A stretch of 64,000 nt of DNA. Source: CALMEC01 sp963777565 (GTDB lineage: Bacteria; Actinomycetota; Thermoleophilia; Miltoncostaeales; Miltoncostaeaceae). Below the pieces are notes generated by a model that was not told the origin of the DNA, did not search any database, and saw only the letters and a list, made by a program, of their open reading frames with translations. Shown here one piece after another: positions 36,165 to 44,730 of the stretch (within the stretch, counting starts at the first letter, position 1; each line of letters begins with the position of its first letter). The stretch is from the NCBI GenBank assembly GCA_963777565.1, contig CAVZQZ010000009.1, positions 124,001-188,000 on the forward strand, written 5' to 3'. The position numbers and the translations under genes were made by a program.

Positions 36165-37268
36165 CTAGGTGAAGGTGATCGTGGTGCGCACGGTCCCGCG
36201 GAGTCTGGCTGCGTGGGGCTGGCCCGCGTCCTCGAGCGACAGCCAGTCGTGGGTGTCGACGCTCACCGGGTAGACGTCGGGCACGCTCGCCGTGACGACG
36301 CACTCGTAGCGCTCGGCCGGTCCCATGCGGAGGGCCTGCCGCGCAAAGCGCGGGTGGAACGTGCCGCCCGTCGCATCCGTGGCAACGAACGGGCGGCCGT
36401 CTGCGGCGATGACCTGCACGTCGAGCCGTTCTCCGCGGGCGCGTCCCGGGTGGAAGTTCCACTCCGTCGGGAAGTACCCCGCGCTCACGAGCCGGACCAG
36501 GACCGTCTGACCAACCTTGGCGCGGATCGCGACCTCCGGGTGGGTGATCTCCGCGGTCGGGCCGAGTGGCTGTGGCACGCCGTTGATCAGGTGGTACTTC
36601 GGCTCGAAGACGTTGAGTCCGACGTCCTCGCCGTCGAGCCCGGCCGCGTGGTTGAGGCGTCGCCAGTTCGGGTCGAGGCTGAAGGCCACCCAGAGGCACT
36701 CCACGTCGTAGGCGGGGCCTCCGGTGAAGGCGAGACGCCTCCCGTCCGCGTCGTGGGTCGGGTACGGGTCGACGATCAGTGCCCCGAACATCCCCATCTG
36801 CACGTGAAGGACCGTGTTGACGTGACAGTGGTAGAAGTACGTGCCCGCGGTCGCCGGTCGAAACTGGTACGTGTACTGGCCGGTCACCTCGAATGACGTG
36901 TGGCCGACGCCGTCGTTCCACGGCTCGGGCTCGATGCCGTGCAGATGGATCGTGTGGACGCGCTTCGAGGCCTGCACGGTCACATGCACGACCTCGCCCT
37001 CGGTGGCCCGGATCAACGGGGACGGCAAGCGTTGCCCCGAGGTCTCATCCTCGAATCCCCAGAAACGAACGCGGTTGCCGTCCGGCATCAGCAGCTCGCC
37101 GCTGCCGAAGAACTTCCGGAGGTAGGAGCGGTCGGGCCTCAGCTTGAACGGGGTGGGCGGGCTGCCCTGCTTCGGCTGCTTGCTCGAGAAGGCGATCGCC
37201 TGGGCGCGGATGTCGGAGTCCACGATCGTGGCGGCCTGGCCTGCGCGCTTGCCGCTTCCACTGCTCAT
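36165..37268 (-). CDS. Two-domain multicopper oxidase-like protein (copper-site subunit)
   Basis: A 367-residue cupredoxin protein. Domain 1 has VHTIHLHGIEPEPW and a complete type 1 copper motif, FYHCHVNTVLHVQMGMFG. Domain 2 has THDWLSLEDAG near the end but no second HCH motif. It has no obvious signal peptide, although its neighbour has a Tat signal, so it may travel as a partner of that protein. The start overlaps the neighbour's stop by four bases. Substrate is unknown (metal, phenol or nitrite oxidoreductase are possible). Confidence 0.82.
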   Translation of the reverse strand: MSSGSGKRAGQAATIVDSDIRAQAIAFSSKQPKQGSPPTPFKLRPDRSYLRKFFGSGELLMPDGNRVRFWGFEDETSGQRLPSPLIRATEGEVVHVTVQASKRVHTIHLHGIEPEPWNDGVGHTSFEVTGQYTYQFRPATAGTYFYHCHVNTVLHVQMGMFGALIVDPYPTHDADGRRLAFTGGPAYDVECLWVAFSLDPNWRRLNHAAGLDGEDVGLNVFEPKYHLINGVPQPLGPTAEITHPEVAIRAKVGQTVLVRLVSAGYFPTEWNFHPGRARGERLDVQVIAADGRPFVATDATGGTFHPRFARQALRMGPAERYECVVTASVPDVYPVSVDTHDWLSLEDAGQPHAARLRGTVRTTITFT

Positions 37269-38494
37269 ATCTCAAGCTCCCAGTCGGTCAGCATGCCGTT
37301 CGGATAGAGCCCGCCGGCGGCAGTCTGCGACATCTCGGCGTGGCTGTGCATCGGGTAGTCGAACGTGACCCCGGAGACGAGGGAACGCTCCGGCGTCGCG
37401 ATGTCCCGCGGAGGCTCGAACGGGAGGATCGCGTCCTTGTGGTCGAGCGGCTCCATGAGCACCATGTCGCGCTGCATGGCGTGGTCGATGAACGGGGTGT
37501 CGGGGTCGAGGGGCACGTCCTCGCCGCGGGTGTTCAGCACCCGCGCGCCGGTCGCGACGATATGCACATGGTTGCCGTGGAAATGCGCGCCGTGGACGTT
37601 GAGACCGACGTTGACGAGCCGGATCAGCTGGCCGGGCTCGCCACGCTCGCGCATCTGCCCGCGCGGCGTGGTGTCCTCCTTCGCCTCGGCCGAGCTGAAC
37701 GCGAGAACGCCGCTCCGATCGTTGATCGTGAAGTAGCGGGCCACGTATGGGGGAAAGTCTGCGACCCTCGAGAACCCGGCGCTCGCGAGCTCGTGCCAGA
37801 CCGGATCGACACCGTGGAACTCCCAGACCCACTGCCGTTCGAACAGCACCGGGTCGCCGGTGCCGTACGCCCGCATTGGCGTCCCGGGGCTCTCGACGAC
37901 GGGCTGCGCGGGCATCACGACGAGCACGCCGTGCAGGCCCAGGACGCGGTTGAGGGGCCGCTGCAACGTGTCCTGGAAGATGTAGATGCCGGCCCGAGGC
38001 GAGGGGAACGTCCCGGTCCAGGTCTCCCCGGGCCGGATGCGTCCGCTGTTGACGATGTCGCGGTGCGCGAAGCGATCCTCGATCACGAAGCTGTGGTCCT
38101 CGTCGAGGTTGTTGGTGACCTCGATGTGAATCTCCTCGCCTTCCACCGCGCGGAACGTGTCCTCGGGGAAGAAGCTCACGTGGTCGGGGAACGGGTCGTC
38201 GGCCGGCACCTTCCCGCGTCCCATGCCGAAGCCGTCCGGGGTGTCGCTGAAGGCCCAGGTGTAGATCCGGGTGCCGTCGATCAGGGTCTGGAATCCCTCG
38301 CTGGTCCACAGGGCGATGTGACGCGTGGCCGGCACGGCACTGGAACGGTCTGCGCCGGCCAGTGCAACGGCGCCGCCGAGTCCCAGCGTGACGGCGCCTC
38401 CCGCCGCATACTTGAAGAGGTCACGACGGGTGGTGGGGGAGACCCGGCCGGCGATCTCGCCGGAGCCGGCATCAGTGTTGGTGAGGCGTTGCAT
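37265..38494 (-). CDS. Tat-exported multicopper oxidase-like protein lacking the type 1 cysteine
   Basis: A 409-residue protein with a twin-arginine signal (TTRRDLFKYAAGGAVTLGLG, about residues 21-40) and cupredoxin domains. Potential copper ligands are in LDEDHSFVIE and HGAHFHGNHVHIV. The segment YPMHSHAEMSQTAAGG has Ser where a type 1 copper Cys would be, and the corresponding place in domain 1 reads FQDTLQRPLNRVLGLHG, also without Cys. It is therefore not a complete laccase alone. It is overlapped by four bases by the gene for the copper-site subunit. Confidence 0.82.
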   Translation of the reverse strand: MQRLTNTDAGSGEIAGRVSPTTRRDLFKYAAGGAVTLGLGGAVALAGADRSSAVPATRHIALWTSEGFQTLIDGTRIYTWAFSDTPDGFGMGRGKVPADDPFPDHVSFFPEDTFRAVEGEEIHIEVTNNLDEDHSFVIEDRFAHRDIVNSGRIRPGETWTGTFPSPRAGIYIFQDTLQRPLNRVLGLHGVLVVMPAQPVVESPGTPMRAYGTGDPVLFERQWVWEFHGVDPVWHELASAGFSRVADFPPYVARYFTINDRSGVLAFSSAEAKEDTTPRGQMRERGEPGQLIRLVNVGLNVHGAHFHGNHVHIVATGARVLNTRGEDVPLDPDTPFIDHAMQRDMVLMEPLDHKDAILPFEPPRDIATPERSLVSGVTFDYPMHSHAEMSQTAAGGLYPNGMLTDWELEI

Positions 38495-39035
38495 CGAGCT
38501 CCTTCAGGATGGGGATGCCGGTCGATGCGCCGAGCTCGACGACGGCGGGGCGCGCCATCGTGGAGTCGGTCAGCTCGATCTGCAGGCGCGGCGCGGCGGT
38601 GGGGAGGTGGAAGCGGTACGTCACCCGGATCGCCTGCCGCGGATTCAGGTACGCGACCGTGCCGGAGGACGGTGCGCCAAACAGAAGCCGCCCATCGCCG
38701 CGACGGACGCCCACATCTGCCTCCGCGACCGCAAACGGCGTCGCCTCGAGGTTGATGAGGGCGACGGTCACGTCGAGACGCTCTCCCTTCGCTCCGAGCG
38801 GTCGGCGCTCGACCCGCTCCACCGCCATTGCGCCGAAGTCGGTGGGGACGCCTTGGCCGACGGCGATCGGGCCCGTCCCCGGGGCCGGAGCGTTCGGGTC
38901 ACGGTTCGAACCCTGGAAGCCGTAGTAGAGGATCCCGGCGGAAAGGCCGACGGCGCACGTCGCGAGCAGCGCAATCGCCGCTGGTGGACGGGTCCCACGA
39001 GGGGGCCGGCCTGCGACCGTGGTTGCGTCCTGCAT
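38472..39035 (-). CDS. Membrane-anchored beta-domain protein, oxidase operon
   Basis: A 187-residue protein with one N-terminal membrane anchor (about residues 18-40) and an outer beta-rich domain. The pattern LDVTVALINLEATPFAV resembles DUF4352-like or copper-chaperone-like immunoglobulin folds, but I do not recognise a family with certainty. It ends in ATPHQH. It overlaps the Tat oxidase gene by 23 bases and leads the operon, so it may help deliver copper to or anchor the oxidase pair. Confidence 0.65.
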   Translation of the reverse strand: MQDATTVAGRPPRGTRPPAAIALLATCAVGLSAGILYYGFQGSNRDPNAPAPGTGPIAVGQGVPTDFGAMAVERVERRPLGAKGERLDVTVALINLEATPFAVAEADVGVRRGDGRLLFGAPSSGTVAYLNPRQAIRVTYRFHLPTAAPRLQIELTDSTMARPAVVELGASTGIPILKELDATPHQH

Positions 39036-39060
39036 CTGGACCTCGCGAACGTTTGAAAAG

Positions 39061-39074
39061 TGACAGCGACGTCA
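39061..39074. promoter_or_regulatory. Candidate operator TGAC-N6-GTCA upstream of the oxidase operon
   Basis: TGACAGCGACGTCA, half-sites TGAC and GTCA, lies 26 bases before the first gene of the minus-strand oxidase operon. A regulator is not known and the match may be chance. Confidence 0.25.
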
Positions 39075-39186
39075 TGTATCAGACCCGATTCCGGGCGCCA
39101 GCGGACCTCTCCCTTCGGTGAGTTCGACCCTCGACGTTTGGGGGGTTTTCAACCGGGGCGCGACGAGCCCGGCCGAGCCGCTTGGC

Positions 39187-39930
39187 TCAGCGGCGCGGGC
39201 GCCTGGCGCGTGCGATCGCGGCCGCGTGCGCCATCGACTCGAGGGTGTCGTCGATCGGATCCAGCTCGACGGTTCGCCCCGTCGCGTGCTCGAGGCCCCA
39301 CGAGATGAGCCGGTCGGCGAGCCACGGGTTCTTCGGCAGCAGTGGTCCGTGGAGGTACGTTCCGACCACGCGTCCCTGGACCGCTCCCTCGCCACCGTCC
39401 TGGCCGTTGTTGCCGTTCCCGGACACCACGCGCCCAAGCGGCCGCGCGCCAGGACCCAGGCGCGTCCGTCCGGCATGGTTCTCGAACCCGACGACGGTCT
39501 GGCGCTCGCCGTCGATCTCCGCCTCGATGACGAGATCGCCGATCAGCCGGGTGGTTCCCGCGATCGTGTCGGCGTCGAGCAGCGAGATGCCCGGCATGCG
39601 GGACCCGTCCACGCCCGTGTAGCCGTGTCCGGCGAGTTGGTAGCCGCCGCACACCGCGAAGATCACCGCGCCGCCCGCGCTGGCGGCGGCGAGTTCGGCC
39701 GCCTTCGTCCCGCGCAGATCCGCGGCCACGATGGCCTGGTCCCGGTCCTGCCCGCCGCCCAGGTAGTAGACGTCGGCGTCGACGGGGATCCGCTCGCCCA
39801 CGCCGACCTCGATCACCTCGAGCCGAATGCCGCGCCAGGCAAGACGCCGCTCGAAAACCGCGATGTTGCCGCGGTCCGCGTAGATGTTCAGCTCATGGGG
39901 GTACAGGTGGCACAGTCGCAGGACGCTCAC
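39187..39930 (-). CDS. gatD: Lipid II isoglutaminyl synthase, glutaminase subunit GatD
   Basis: A 247-residue class I (CobB/CobQ-like) glutamine amidotransferase. It has the nucleophile Cys in FAVCGGYQLAGHGY (about residue 94) and the His in TYLHGPLLPKNP. The N-terminus LRLCHLYPHELNIYADRGN is characteristic of GatD. With MurT it amidates the D-Glu of lipid II to D-isoglutamine. The GTG at 39,930 shares four bases with the methyltransferase stop. Confidence 0.92.
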   Translation of the reverse strand: MSVLRLCHLYPHELNIYADRGNIAVFERRLAWRGIRLEVIEVGVGERIPVDADVYYLGGGQDRDQAIVAADLRGTKAAELAAASAGGAVIFAVCGGYQLAGHGYTGVDGSRMPGISLLDADTIAGTTRLIGDLVIEAEIDGERQTVVGFENHAGRTRLGPGARPLGRVVSGNGNNGQDGGEGAVQGRVVGTYLHGPLLPKNPWLADRLISWGLEHATGRTVELDPIDDTLESMAHAAAIARARRPRR

Positions 39931-40700
39931 GCGGTGACCCCGCAGCGCACGATCTGGCGCTCCGATCCCGGCTCGAGCGGGCCGCCGTCGAAGTCGCCGT
40001 ACACGGTTCGCATCTCCAGCCCGGCCTCGACGACGAGCTCCCAGAGCTCCGATGGCGGAAAGAGATGCACAAGATGCGGTCGGAGGTGCGTCGTGACACC
40101 GCCATCCGGGTCGATCTCGTCGATCTGCGCGGTGAACGCCACGTTTCCCGCCAGCCGGTCCACGCGATCGAAGCGCGCGGAGTGCACGAGCGTCACCCCG
40201 GTCGCCTCGTCGCGCCAGACCCCCCCAGGGGTGACCACGCCCAGCTGGCCGTCGATGGCGTCGAGATCCGGAACCGCGACGTCGAAAACGAACTCGCCGT
40301 CGACGTCGAGATGGGCCCTGACCCGACGGAGGCAGGCCAGCTGCTCCTCGTGCGGCAGGAGCGCCTGCAACGTGTTCATGGGCATGATCGCCAGCGGGAA
40401 CGACCGTCCAAGCGTGAAGTCCCGCAGGTCGGCCTCGACGCACCTGATCCGCGTGGCGACATCGGCAGGCTCCGCCTCGAGGCGCCGCCCGAGCTCCCGC
40501 AGCATCCCCGGGTTCCCGTCGAGCGCCCACACCTCATGGCCGTCGCGCGCGAGCGGGATCGCGACGCGCCCGACCGCTGCGCCGAGGTCGAGCACCGGCC
40601 CCGCGGCGCCCGCCGCGAGGGCACGCCAGAAGGGCAGATCCTCCGCGTAGTGGGCGTGCTCGAGGGCGAACCGTTCCGGTGGCGTGCCCTCAGCGATCAC
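39927..40700 (-). CDS. Class I SAM-dependent methyltransferase inside the murT-gatD operon
   Basis: A 257-residue methyltransferase with motif I VLDLGAAVGRVAIPLA (SAM-binding glycine loop, about residues 39-54), an acidic WALDGNPGML motif II and the EADLRDFTL post-II segment. The substrate is unknown. The gene overlaps murT by 11 bases and gatD by four, so it is translated with the amidation enzyme. A cell-wall precursor or lipid is a possible substrate (inference). GTG 40,700 is chosen because upstream sequence is murT. Confidence 0.85.
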   Translation of the reverse strand: MIAEGTPPERFALEHAHYAEDLPFWRALAAGAAGPVLDLGAAVGRVAIPLARDGHEVWALDGNPGMLRELGRRLEAEPADVATRIRCVEADLRDFTLGRSFPLAIMPMNTLQALLPHEEQLACLRRVRAHLDVDGEFVFDVAVPDLDAIDGQLGVVTPGGVWRDEATGVTLVHSARFDRVDRLAGNVAFTAQIDEIDPDGGVTTHLRPHLVHLFPPSELWELVVEAGLEMRTVYGDFDGGPLEPGSERQIVRCGVTA

Positions 40701-42063
40701 GCCAGAACGCCTCCGCCGCCCCGCGCCGGACGAGGATCCTGCGCAGGTCGAGCATCGCAGTGTACGTGGGCAGCATAGAGATCGGCCGCCCCTCGGGCGC
40801 ACCCGCCACCGCGGCGTCGACGGCCTGCTCCAGGTCCGGGACGAGGCGTATCCGCTCAGGCGGGAATCCGGCGTAACGAAAGCGCAGGGCCAGGTCGTAC
40901 GCGCGGTCGCCGGTCAGGGTGAGCCGGCGGATGTGCTCCAGGAGGGGCTCGAAGTCGACATCCCAGATCCAGGAGACGTCCCTCCCGTCGGCCGTGCGGT
41001 CGTTGAGGGCGACGAGCAGGTCGATCGGGTCGGGGTCGAGAAGAAGCGTCCTGATCGTCTCGTTCGCGCCGGCGGGATTCTTCACGAGCAGCAGCAGCAC
41101 GTCGTGCCCGTCGAGCTGGACGCGCTCAGCGCGTCCGAACGCCGCCTGGCTCTCCTGAAGCGCCCGGGCGAGGAGCGCGGGCGCGATACCGAGTACCGAG
41201 GCGGCGGCAACCGCCGCCGTCGCGTTGTAGGCGTTGTGGAGGCCCGGGAGCGGCAGGCGAGCGATCACGGCACCCGCCGGCGTGGCGACCTCCAATTCGA
41301 CGCTCCGGAGCCCATCGACGACGACCTTGGTCGCGCGAACGTCCGGTCGGGGCCGCGACCAGCCGCATGCCTCGCACCGCCAGTGTCCGAGGTGGCCCAG
41401 GTAGACGACGTCGTACGTGAGGGGCGCGTCGCACCGGCGGCAGCGCTTGGAGTCCGCCGCGTGGGGCAGGCCGGGAAGCGCCGGGACGGGGTCGTCGATC
41501 CCGAAGTAGGTGGCGCCGGGGTGGGCGTCGCCGAGGGCGGCGACGGCGGGATCGTCGGCGTTCAGAACCACGGCCGTCTCGCGCGGGAGCGCCTGGAGCA
41601 TGGTCCGCCAGCGCCCCGCGAGCTCCTCGAGCTCCCCGTAGCGGTCGAGCTGGTCCCTGAAGAGGTTCATGAGGAGGACGACGCGGGGCTGCAGCTGGTC
41701 CGCGACCGCCGGAAGCGCGGCCTCGTCCACTTCGAAGAGGCCGAGGTCCGCGCCGTCGGGATCCGTGCTCGTGGCGAGCAACGCGGTGGCGACGCCCGAC
41801 ATCAGGTTGGCCCCGCTCGGGTTCGTCACGAGCCGGTGTCCACCGGCGCGCACGCATGCCGCCAGGAGCCGTGCCGTCGTCGTCTTCCCGTTCGTCGCGC
41901 TGAGTACAATCGCGCCGCCCGGGAGCGCGGCGGAGAGGTCCCGGACCGCTTCGGGCCGCCACCTGATGAGGAGCTTTCCCGGCAGGCTCGTCCCGCCGCC
42001 CCGACCGAGACGCCGTGACAGAACGCCCGCGGCGCGGGCGATGGCGTAGGCGGGCGCTGCCAC
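40690..42063 (-). CDS. murT: Lipid II isoglutaminyl synthase, MurT subunit
   Basis: A 457-residue Mur-ligase-like protein. The ATP loop is LSATNGKTTTARLLA (about residues 53-67). The inserted Cys4 zinc ribbon typical of MurT is visible (KRCRRCDAP and WRCEACGW), as is the C-terminal DUF1727 part (DVSWIWDVDFEPL, with the catalytic Asp). MurT activates the D-Glu of lipid II, and GatD supplies ammonia. The GTG at 42,063 has a -10 box six bases upstream. Confidence 0.94.
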   Translation of the reverse strand: MAAPAYAIARAAGVLSRRLGRGGGTSLPGKLLIRWRPEAVRDLSAALPGGAIVLSATNGKTTTARLLAACVRAGGHRLVTNPSGANLMSGVATALLATSTDPDGADLGLFEVDEAALPAVADQLQPRVVLLMNLFRDQLDRYGELEELAGRWRTMLQALPRETAVVLNADDPAVAALGDAHPGATYFGIDDPVPALPGLPHAADSKRCRRCDAPLTYDVVYLGHLGHWRCEACGWSRPRPDVRATKVVVDGLRSVELEVATPAGAVIARLPLPGLHNAYNATAAVAAASVLGIAPALLARALQESQAAFGRAERVQLDGHDVLLLLVKNPAGANETIRTLLLDPDPIDLLVALNDRTADGRDVSWIWDVDFEPLLEHIRRLTLTGDRAYDLALRFRYAGFPPERIRLVPDLEQAVDAAVAGAPEGRPISMLPTYTAMLDLRRILVRRGAAEAFWRDR

Positions 42064-42069
42064 CGGCGT

Positions 42070-42075
42070 ATGGTA
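42070..42075 (-). promoter_or_regulatory. -10 box TACCAT of a leaderless-type promoter (murT)
   Basis: On the minus strand TACCAT is followed by six bases and the murT GTG. No Shine-Dalgarno sequence is present. Confidence 0.55.
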
Positions 42076-42090
42076 GTGGACCGCCGCGGG

Positions 42091-42750
42091 CTACCTGGCC
42101 GGCGCCGCGGTCCCGTCCGGCGCGCCGACGATCACGTCGGCCAGCGGCACCTCGAACAGGCCATGGTCCAGCACCCCCGGAAGCGAGCGCGCGCGCGCGG
42201 CGACGGTCTGCCAATCCGCGCCGGCAGGGACGGCGAGGTCGATGAGCACCATGCCGTCGTCGCTGCGTTCCGCGCGGCGGACCGGCATGAGGTCCCGGAG
42301 TGACCTCCGCACCCGCTCGGCCGCGAACGGCACGACCGCGATCGGCAGGACACCCCACTCGTCGAGGCTCGCGACGAGTTTGGGCGCGTCGACGAGTAGG
42401 AGGAACCGGCTTGCGGCGTCGGCCACCACCCGTTCCCGCACCATTGCGCCGCCTGCACCCTTGACGACCAGCCCGGCGGGATCGACGGCGTCCGCGCCGT
42501 CGAATGCGAGGTCGAGCCCGCCGCGGAGGCGGCCGACCGGGATTCCCTCGGCCCGCGCGAGCGCCGCGCTGGCCCGGGAGGTGGGCACGCCGGTGCAGCG
42601 CAGGCCCTCGCGCACCCGCGCGGCGAGGGCGACGATGCCGGCCGCGGCGGCCCGCCCGGTTCCCAGGCCGACCCGCATTCCGTCGTCGACGAGGGCCGCG
42701 GCGGAACGACCCGCCGCATCCCACGCGCGCTGCCGCTGATGTTCGCCCAT
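42091..42750 (-). CDS. rpiA: Ribose-5-phosphate isomerase A
   Basis: A 219-residue pentose-phosphate enzyme interconverting ribose 5-phosphate and ribulose 5-phosphate. Motifs: VGLGTGRAAAAGI (phosphate loop, near residue 28; the usual GTGST is GTGRA here), DLAFDGADAVDPAGL and VVKGAGGAMVRE with the catalytic Glu region. Length is normal. It lies 27 bases upstream of murT on the same strand. A minus-strand TAGCCT box sits 10 bases before the ATG. Confidence 0.88.
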   Translation of the reverse strand: MGEHQRQRAWDAAGRSAAALVDDGMRVGLGTGRAAAAGIVALAARVREGLRCTGVPTSRASAALARAEGIPVGRLRGGLDLAFDGADAVDPAGLVVKGAGGAMVRERVVADAASRFLLLVDAPKLVASLDEWGVLPIAVVPFAAERVRRSLRDLMPVRRAERSDDGMVLIDLAVPAGADWQTVAARARSLPGVLDHGLFEVPLADVIVGAPDGTAAPAR

Positions 42751-42783
42751 CGGGCCGGAAGGCTATGCGAGACTCGGGACGGC

Positions 42784-43710
42784 ATGCAGGTCGCTCCCGG
42801 CATCACGATGATCGACACCCTCCTCGGCGGCGTTGAGGGCATCACGGCCGCGTACCTGCTGGCCGCTCCGAGCCCGGCCTTGGTGGAGACCGGGGCTCAG
42901 ACGTCCGCCGGTACGGTGCTCGACGCGCTCGCCGCGATGGGCATGGCGCCGGACGACCTCGCCTGGATCGTCCTGACGCACATCCACCTCGACCACTGCG
43001 GAGGCGTGGGCGACCTGGCCGCGACGTTCCCGAGGGCAACCGTCGTCGTGCACCGCAGGGGTGCGCGGCACCTCGCGGACCCCGATCGGCTCGTGTCCGC
43101 GTCCGCCGCCGTCTACGGCGAGCTCGCGCCGCTCTATGGGGGGCTGAGGGCCGTTCCCGAGGACCGGATCCTGGCGGTGGAGGACGGCCAGCCCATTCCA
43201 CTGGGAGGAAGCCGACAGCTGGTGATGCTCGAAGCGCTCGGCCACGCACGGCATCACATGGCGGTGCTCGACGAGGCGACCGGCACGTTGATGGCCGGCG
43301 ACGCACTCGGCGTGCAGTTCACGGGCGCGGGGCTCTACCAGGCGCTACCACCCCCGGACATCGACCTCGACCGGTCGCTCGCGACATTGCGCATGCTCGC
43401 GGAACTCGCGCCGGAGATGCTCCTCTTGGGCCACTTCGGGCCCGTGCCGGACGCGCAGGAAGCGCTCGTGGTTGCCACGGCGCAGCAGGCTGCGCTGGCG
43501 GGACCTGTTCGGGACGCGTGGCGCGCGGGCGGGATCGATGCGGTGGCCGCAGCGGTGGAGCAGGTGCTGCCGTTCGCCGAGACGGTGGGCGAGCAGGCCG
43601 CGATCGACCGCTGGAGGGACCTCCGCTGGGTCGAGAACACCGTCGCGGGCCTTGCGGACTGGGCCGAGCGCACACCCGAGCCCCCGCCCGGGGGCGCCGA
43701 GGCGGGGTAG
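42784..43710 (+). CDS. MBL-fold metallo-hydrolase
   Basis: A 308-residue metallo-beta-lactamase-fold hydrolase. The zinc motif HIHLDHCGGVGDL (about residues 67-79), a further His in EALGHARHHMAV and an Asp in MAGDALGVQ are present; the C-terminal part has LLGHFGPV. It resembles the glyoxalase II-like or lactonase-like group, but the substrate cannot be assigned. The ATG at 42,784 starts the first conserved strand (VAPGITMIDTLL). It is divergent from rpiA. Confidence 0.82.
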   Translation: MQVAPGITMIDTLLGGVEGITAAYLLAAPSPALVETGAQTSAGTVLDALAAMGMAPDDLAWIVLTHIHLDHCGGVGDLAATFPRATVVVHRRGARHLADPDRLVSASAAVYGELAPLYGGLRAVPEDRILAVEDGQPIPLGGSRQLVMLEALGHARHHMAVLDEATGTLMAGDALGVQFTGAGLYQALPPPDIDLDRSLATLRMLAELAPEMLLLGHFGPVPDAQEALVVATAQQAALAGPVRDAWRAGGIDAVAAAVEQVLPFAETVGEQAAIDRWRDLRWVENTVAGLADWAERTPEPPPGGAEAG

Positions 43711-43820
43711 TGCGCGAGATCGCGGGACGTCCGTCATCCGACGTCGCGCCGAGACGCCGGGCATCCATCGCTCCGTGGTAGCCTGCGCGCCAGCACGACG
43801 CCGTCCACAGGAGTGATTCG

Positions 43821-44093
43821 ATGGCCCACGGGCACTACGACAACGAAGAGAGCCTCTCGATTTCCTGGCCCTTCACGTTCGCGGGGCTGTGCCTCACGTT
43901 CGCACTCGTCTGGTTCTGCCTCGGGTTCGCGCTCGAGGACCGCAAGCTGCCGCCGCCGGACGTGGCTACCGGTCCGACGAGCCTGCCGGGGCACTACACG
44001 CTGTTCTGGCTCGCGCTCCTGATCGGCGCCGTCAGTGTCATCTTCGGCATCGTGTTCAACATGACGCGGGACCACCGGCGCCACGCCGACTGA
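43821..44093 (+). CDS. Small membrane protein with two helices
   Basis: A 90-residue protein with two membrane helices (about residues 18-38 and 60-80) and short charged ends (MAHGHYDNEES; TRDHRRHAD). I do not recognise a family. A CAGGAG site before the ATG supports expression. It lies 13 bases before the YqgE gene, probably in one transcript. Confidence 0.7.
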   Translation: MAHGHYDNEESLSISWPFTFAGLCLTFALVWFCLGFALEDRKLPPPDVATGPTSLPGHYTLFWLALLIGAVSVIFGIVFNMTRDHRRHAD

Positions 44094-44106
44094 TCCACCA
44101 GATGGG

Positions 44107-44664
44107 ATGACCGCGCCGACGTGGCGCAAGGGTCGCCTGCTCGTCGCGTCGCCGAGCCTGATCGACCCGAATTTCCATCGCACGGTCGTGCTGCTGCTCG
44201 AGCACTCGACGGAGGGCGCGCTCGGCGTGGTGCTCAACCGGCCGTCGCTGCTCAACACCCGTGAGACGCTTCCGGAGACGTTTGCGGCCGCGATCCCCGA
44301 GGATGAGCGGATCTACGAGGGTGGACCGGTGGAGCCGGAGAGCGTGATCCTGCTCGCGGACTTCGTCGACGAGGCCGCCGACGCCGGTCTCTCGATCGGA
44401 TCGATCGGAATCGTCGATCCCTCGACCGACTTCGACACGCTTGCGGACCGGGTCAGGGCAATCCGAGCGTTCGGAGGCTACGCGGGGTGGGGCGCCGGCC
44501 AGCTCGAGGCCGAGATCGACGAGGACGCGTGGATCGACGCGGTGTGCCTCGCCTCGGACGTCTTCACCGCCGAGCCGGAGCTCCTCTGGAGCGAGGTGCT
44601 CGACAGGAAGGGCGGCAACTTCCGGCTGGTGGCCCGCATGCCCATGGACCCGAGCCTGAACTGA
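44107..44664 (+). CDS. YqgE/AlgH family protein
   Basis: A 185-residue DUF179 protein. The family start is clear: KGRLLVASPSLIDPNFHRTV followed by LEHSTEGALGVVLNRP. The GYAGWGAGQLEAEI segment later is also diagnostic. Function is unclear. Its stop codon lies in the left arm of a strong terminator hairpin. Confidence 0.92.
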   Translation: MTAPTWRKGRLLVASPSLIDPNFHRTVVLLLEHSTEGALGVVLNRPSLLNTRETLPETFAAAIPEDERIYEGGPVEPESVILLADFVDEAADAGLSIGSIGIVDPSTDFDTLADRVRAIRAFGGYAGWGAGQLEAEIDEDAWIDAVCLASDVFTAEPELLWSEVLDRKGGNFRLVARMPMDPSLN

Positions 44665-44692
44665 TTCGGGGGAGCGGCAGCTCCCCCGAATC
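44663..44692. terminator. Perfect 13-bp hairpin between yqgE and the sigma factor gene
   Basis: GATTCGGGGGAGC (44,663-44,675) pairs with GCTCCCCCGAATC (44,680-44,692) around a GGCA loop. It lies between convergent genes and can serve both directions. No T-tract follows. Confidence 0.75.
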
Positions 44693-44730
44693 ACATCTCA
44701 GCGCGTCCCCGGCTTGTCGGCCGGCGTCGG

